Below are positions 63,608-64,000 of a DNA stretch of 64,000 nucleotides, piece by piece. The position numbers were made by a program, and so were the translations under genes. Each line of letters starts with the position of its first letter. The first letter of the stretch is position 1. The DNA is from Microvirga sesbaniae (GTDB taxonomy: Bacteria; Pseudomonadota; Alphaproteobacteria; Rhizobiales; Beijerinckiaceae). Below the pieces are notes generated by a model, which made no database searches, was not told the origin of the DNA, and saw only the letters and a program-made list of their open reading frames with translations. Location: the NCBI RefSeq assembly GCF_025460805.1, contig NZ_JAMXFJ010000001.1:463859-527858 (forward strand), read 5' to 3'.

Positions 63608-64000
63608 TTACCTCAATGCCGAACGCTTCACAATCCTGGCGAAAGCTCGTATTGGCGCCGTGATCCTCCAAGATGTTGATGCCAAGAGTGCGGCATTCGC
63701 AGCACTAGCCGCGCTCCACTCGGAATTCGCCTGTTGTGCATCACTGAGGGCTGCGCGCAAAGCTTGCTCTGTGGCAGATAAGTGTTTCTGGCACAACGCA
63801 AATTCCGTCTCAAGCGCTTGAATCTTATTCTCGAGCGCATGGACCTTAGTCTCGAACACTTTAATCTCATCCTTGAGGTGATAAATGTGCTCATCGCGTT
63901 CACGAACTTGTGACGAGAGAAGCTGTTCTTGTTGCCGATTTGCTTCCTCAAGTGAGAGGTTAGCTTCCTCAAGCGAGAGAATACGAGTTTGTGCTTCCTT
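63608..64000 (-). CDS. C-terminal coiled coil of a glycosyltransferase-like protein, partial
   Basis: The minus strand is open from the window edge to a stop at 63608 (130 residues) with no start, so the gene continues to the right. Residues 1-90 form a strong heptad coiled coil (RILSLEEANLSLEEANRQQE, VFETKVHALENKIQALETEF). The end LLASTSWRITAPIRAFARIV is a phrase common at the end of coiled coils in polysaccharide glycosyltransferases and methyltransferases. GTG at 63859 could be an internal start but the frame clearly extends past it. Lower GC than average suits a surface-glycan island gene. Confidence 0.7.
   Translation of the reverse strand, partial: KEAQTRILSLEEANLSLEEANRQQEQLLSSQVRERDEHIYHLKDEIKVFETKVHALENKIQALETEFALCQKHLSATEQALRAALSDAQQANSEWSAASAANAALLASTSWRITAPIRAFARIVKRSALR

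Overview
The window is a GC-rich alphaproteobacterial chromosome segment. Gene families, the RpfF/RpfC pair, ThuA-type sugar genes and dense families of intergenic palindromic repeats fit a Hyphomicrobiales member, perhaps Methylobacteriaceae such as Microvirga or Methylobacterium. That placement is inference: there is no rRNA or marker gene here to settle it.

Layout. Bases 1-3100 hold small hypothetical genes, tRNA-Pro(CGG), tRNA-Gln(UUG) and the decayed C-terminus of a phage-type integrase just after tRNA-Gln. Bases 3100-9236 are a diffusible-signal-factor (DSF)-type signalling locus: a REC-PAS-GGDEF-EAL protein and an RpfC-like hybrid kinase on the minus strand, divergent from an RpfF-like synthase. 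A LysR regulator and a DoxX protein follow. Bases 11612-22966 are a sugar uptake and catabolism operon (binding protein, two permeases, ATPase, sugar-isomerase-like protein, Gfo/Idh/MocA dehydrogenase, ThuA, ApbA/PanE reductase, aldo/keto reductase). It diverges from a LacI regulator and a second Gfo/Idh/MocA gene across a perfect 14-bp palindrome. A phosphomannomutase follows.

From about 25.8 kb to the right edge the window is a surface-polysaccharide region. It contains two nucleotide-sugar dehydrogenases, a GT2, a flippase-like membrane protein, a large GT-C-like protein, GDP-mannose dehydratase and reductase (GDP-D-rhamnose or a related 6-deoxyhexose), a 1270-residue FkbM/GT4/GT4 fusion, a further GT4 and a Wzm/Wzt-type ABC exporter. 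The second part (44.8-55.5 kb) is broken up by decaying mobile elements: IS3, IS5-type, IS982-type and IS630-type remnants, plus a degenerate phage lysis cassette. It also holds variable glycan genes: a large membrane protein, a frameshifted acyltransferase and a three-domain GT/methyltransferase/beta-sandwich fusion.

The most notable block is 55860-62097, a tight six-gene minus-strand operon: UbiA-HAD fusion, DprE1-like oxidase, DprE2-like reductase, NAD epimerase, FAD oxidoreductase, GtrA. Three of these match the mycobacterial pathway that makes polyprenyl-phospho-D-arabinofuranose, and GtrA matches its proposed flippase. This predicts that the organism puts D-arabinofuranose (or ribofuranose) on an extracytoplasmic glycan. 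The right edge has a frameshifted IS5-family element and the C-terminal coiled coil of a gene that runs out of the window.
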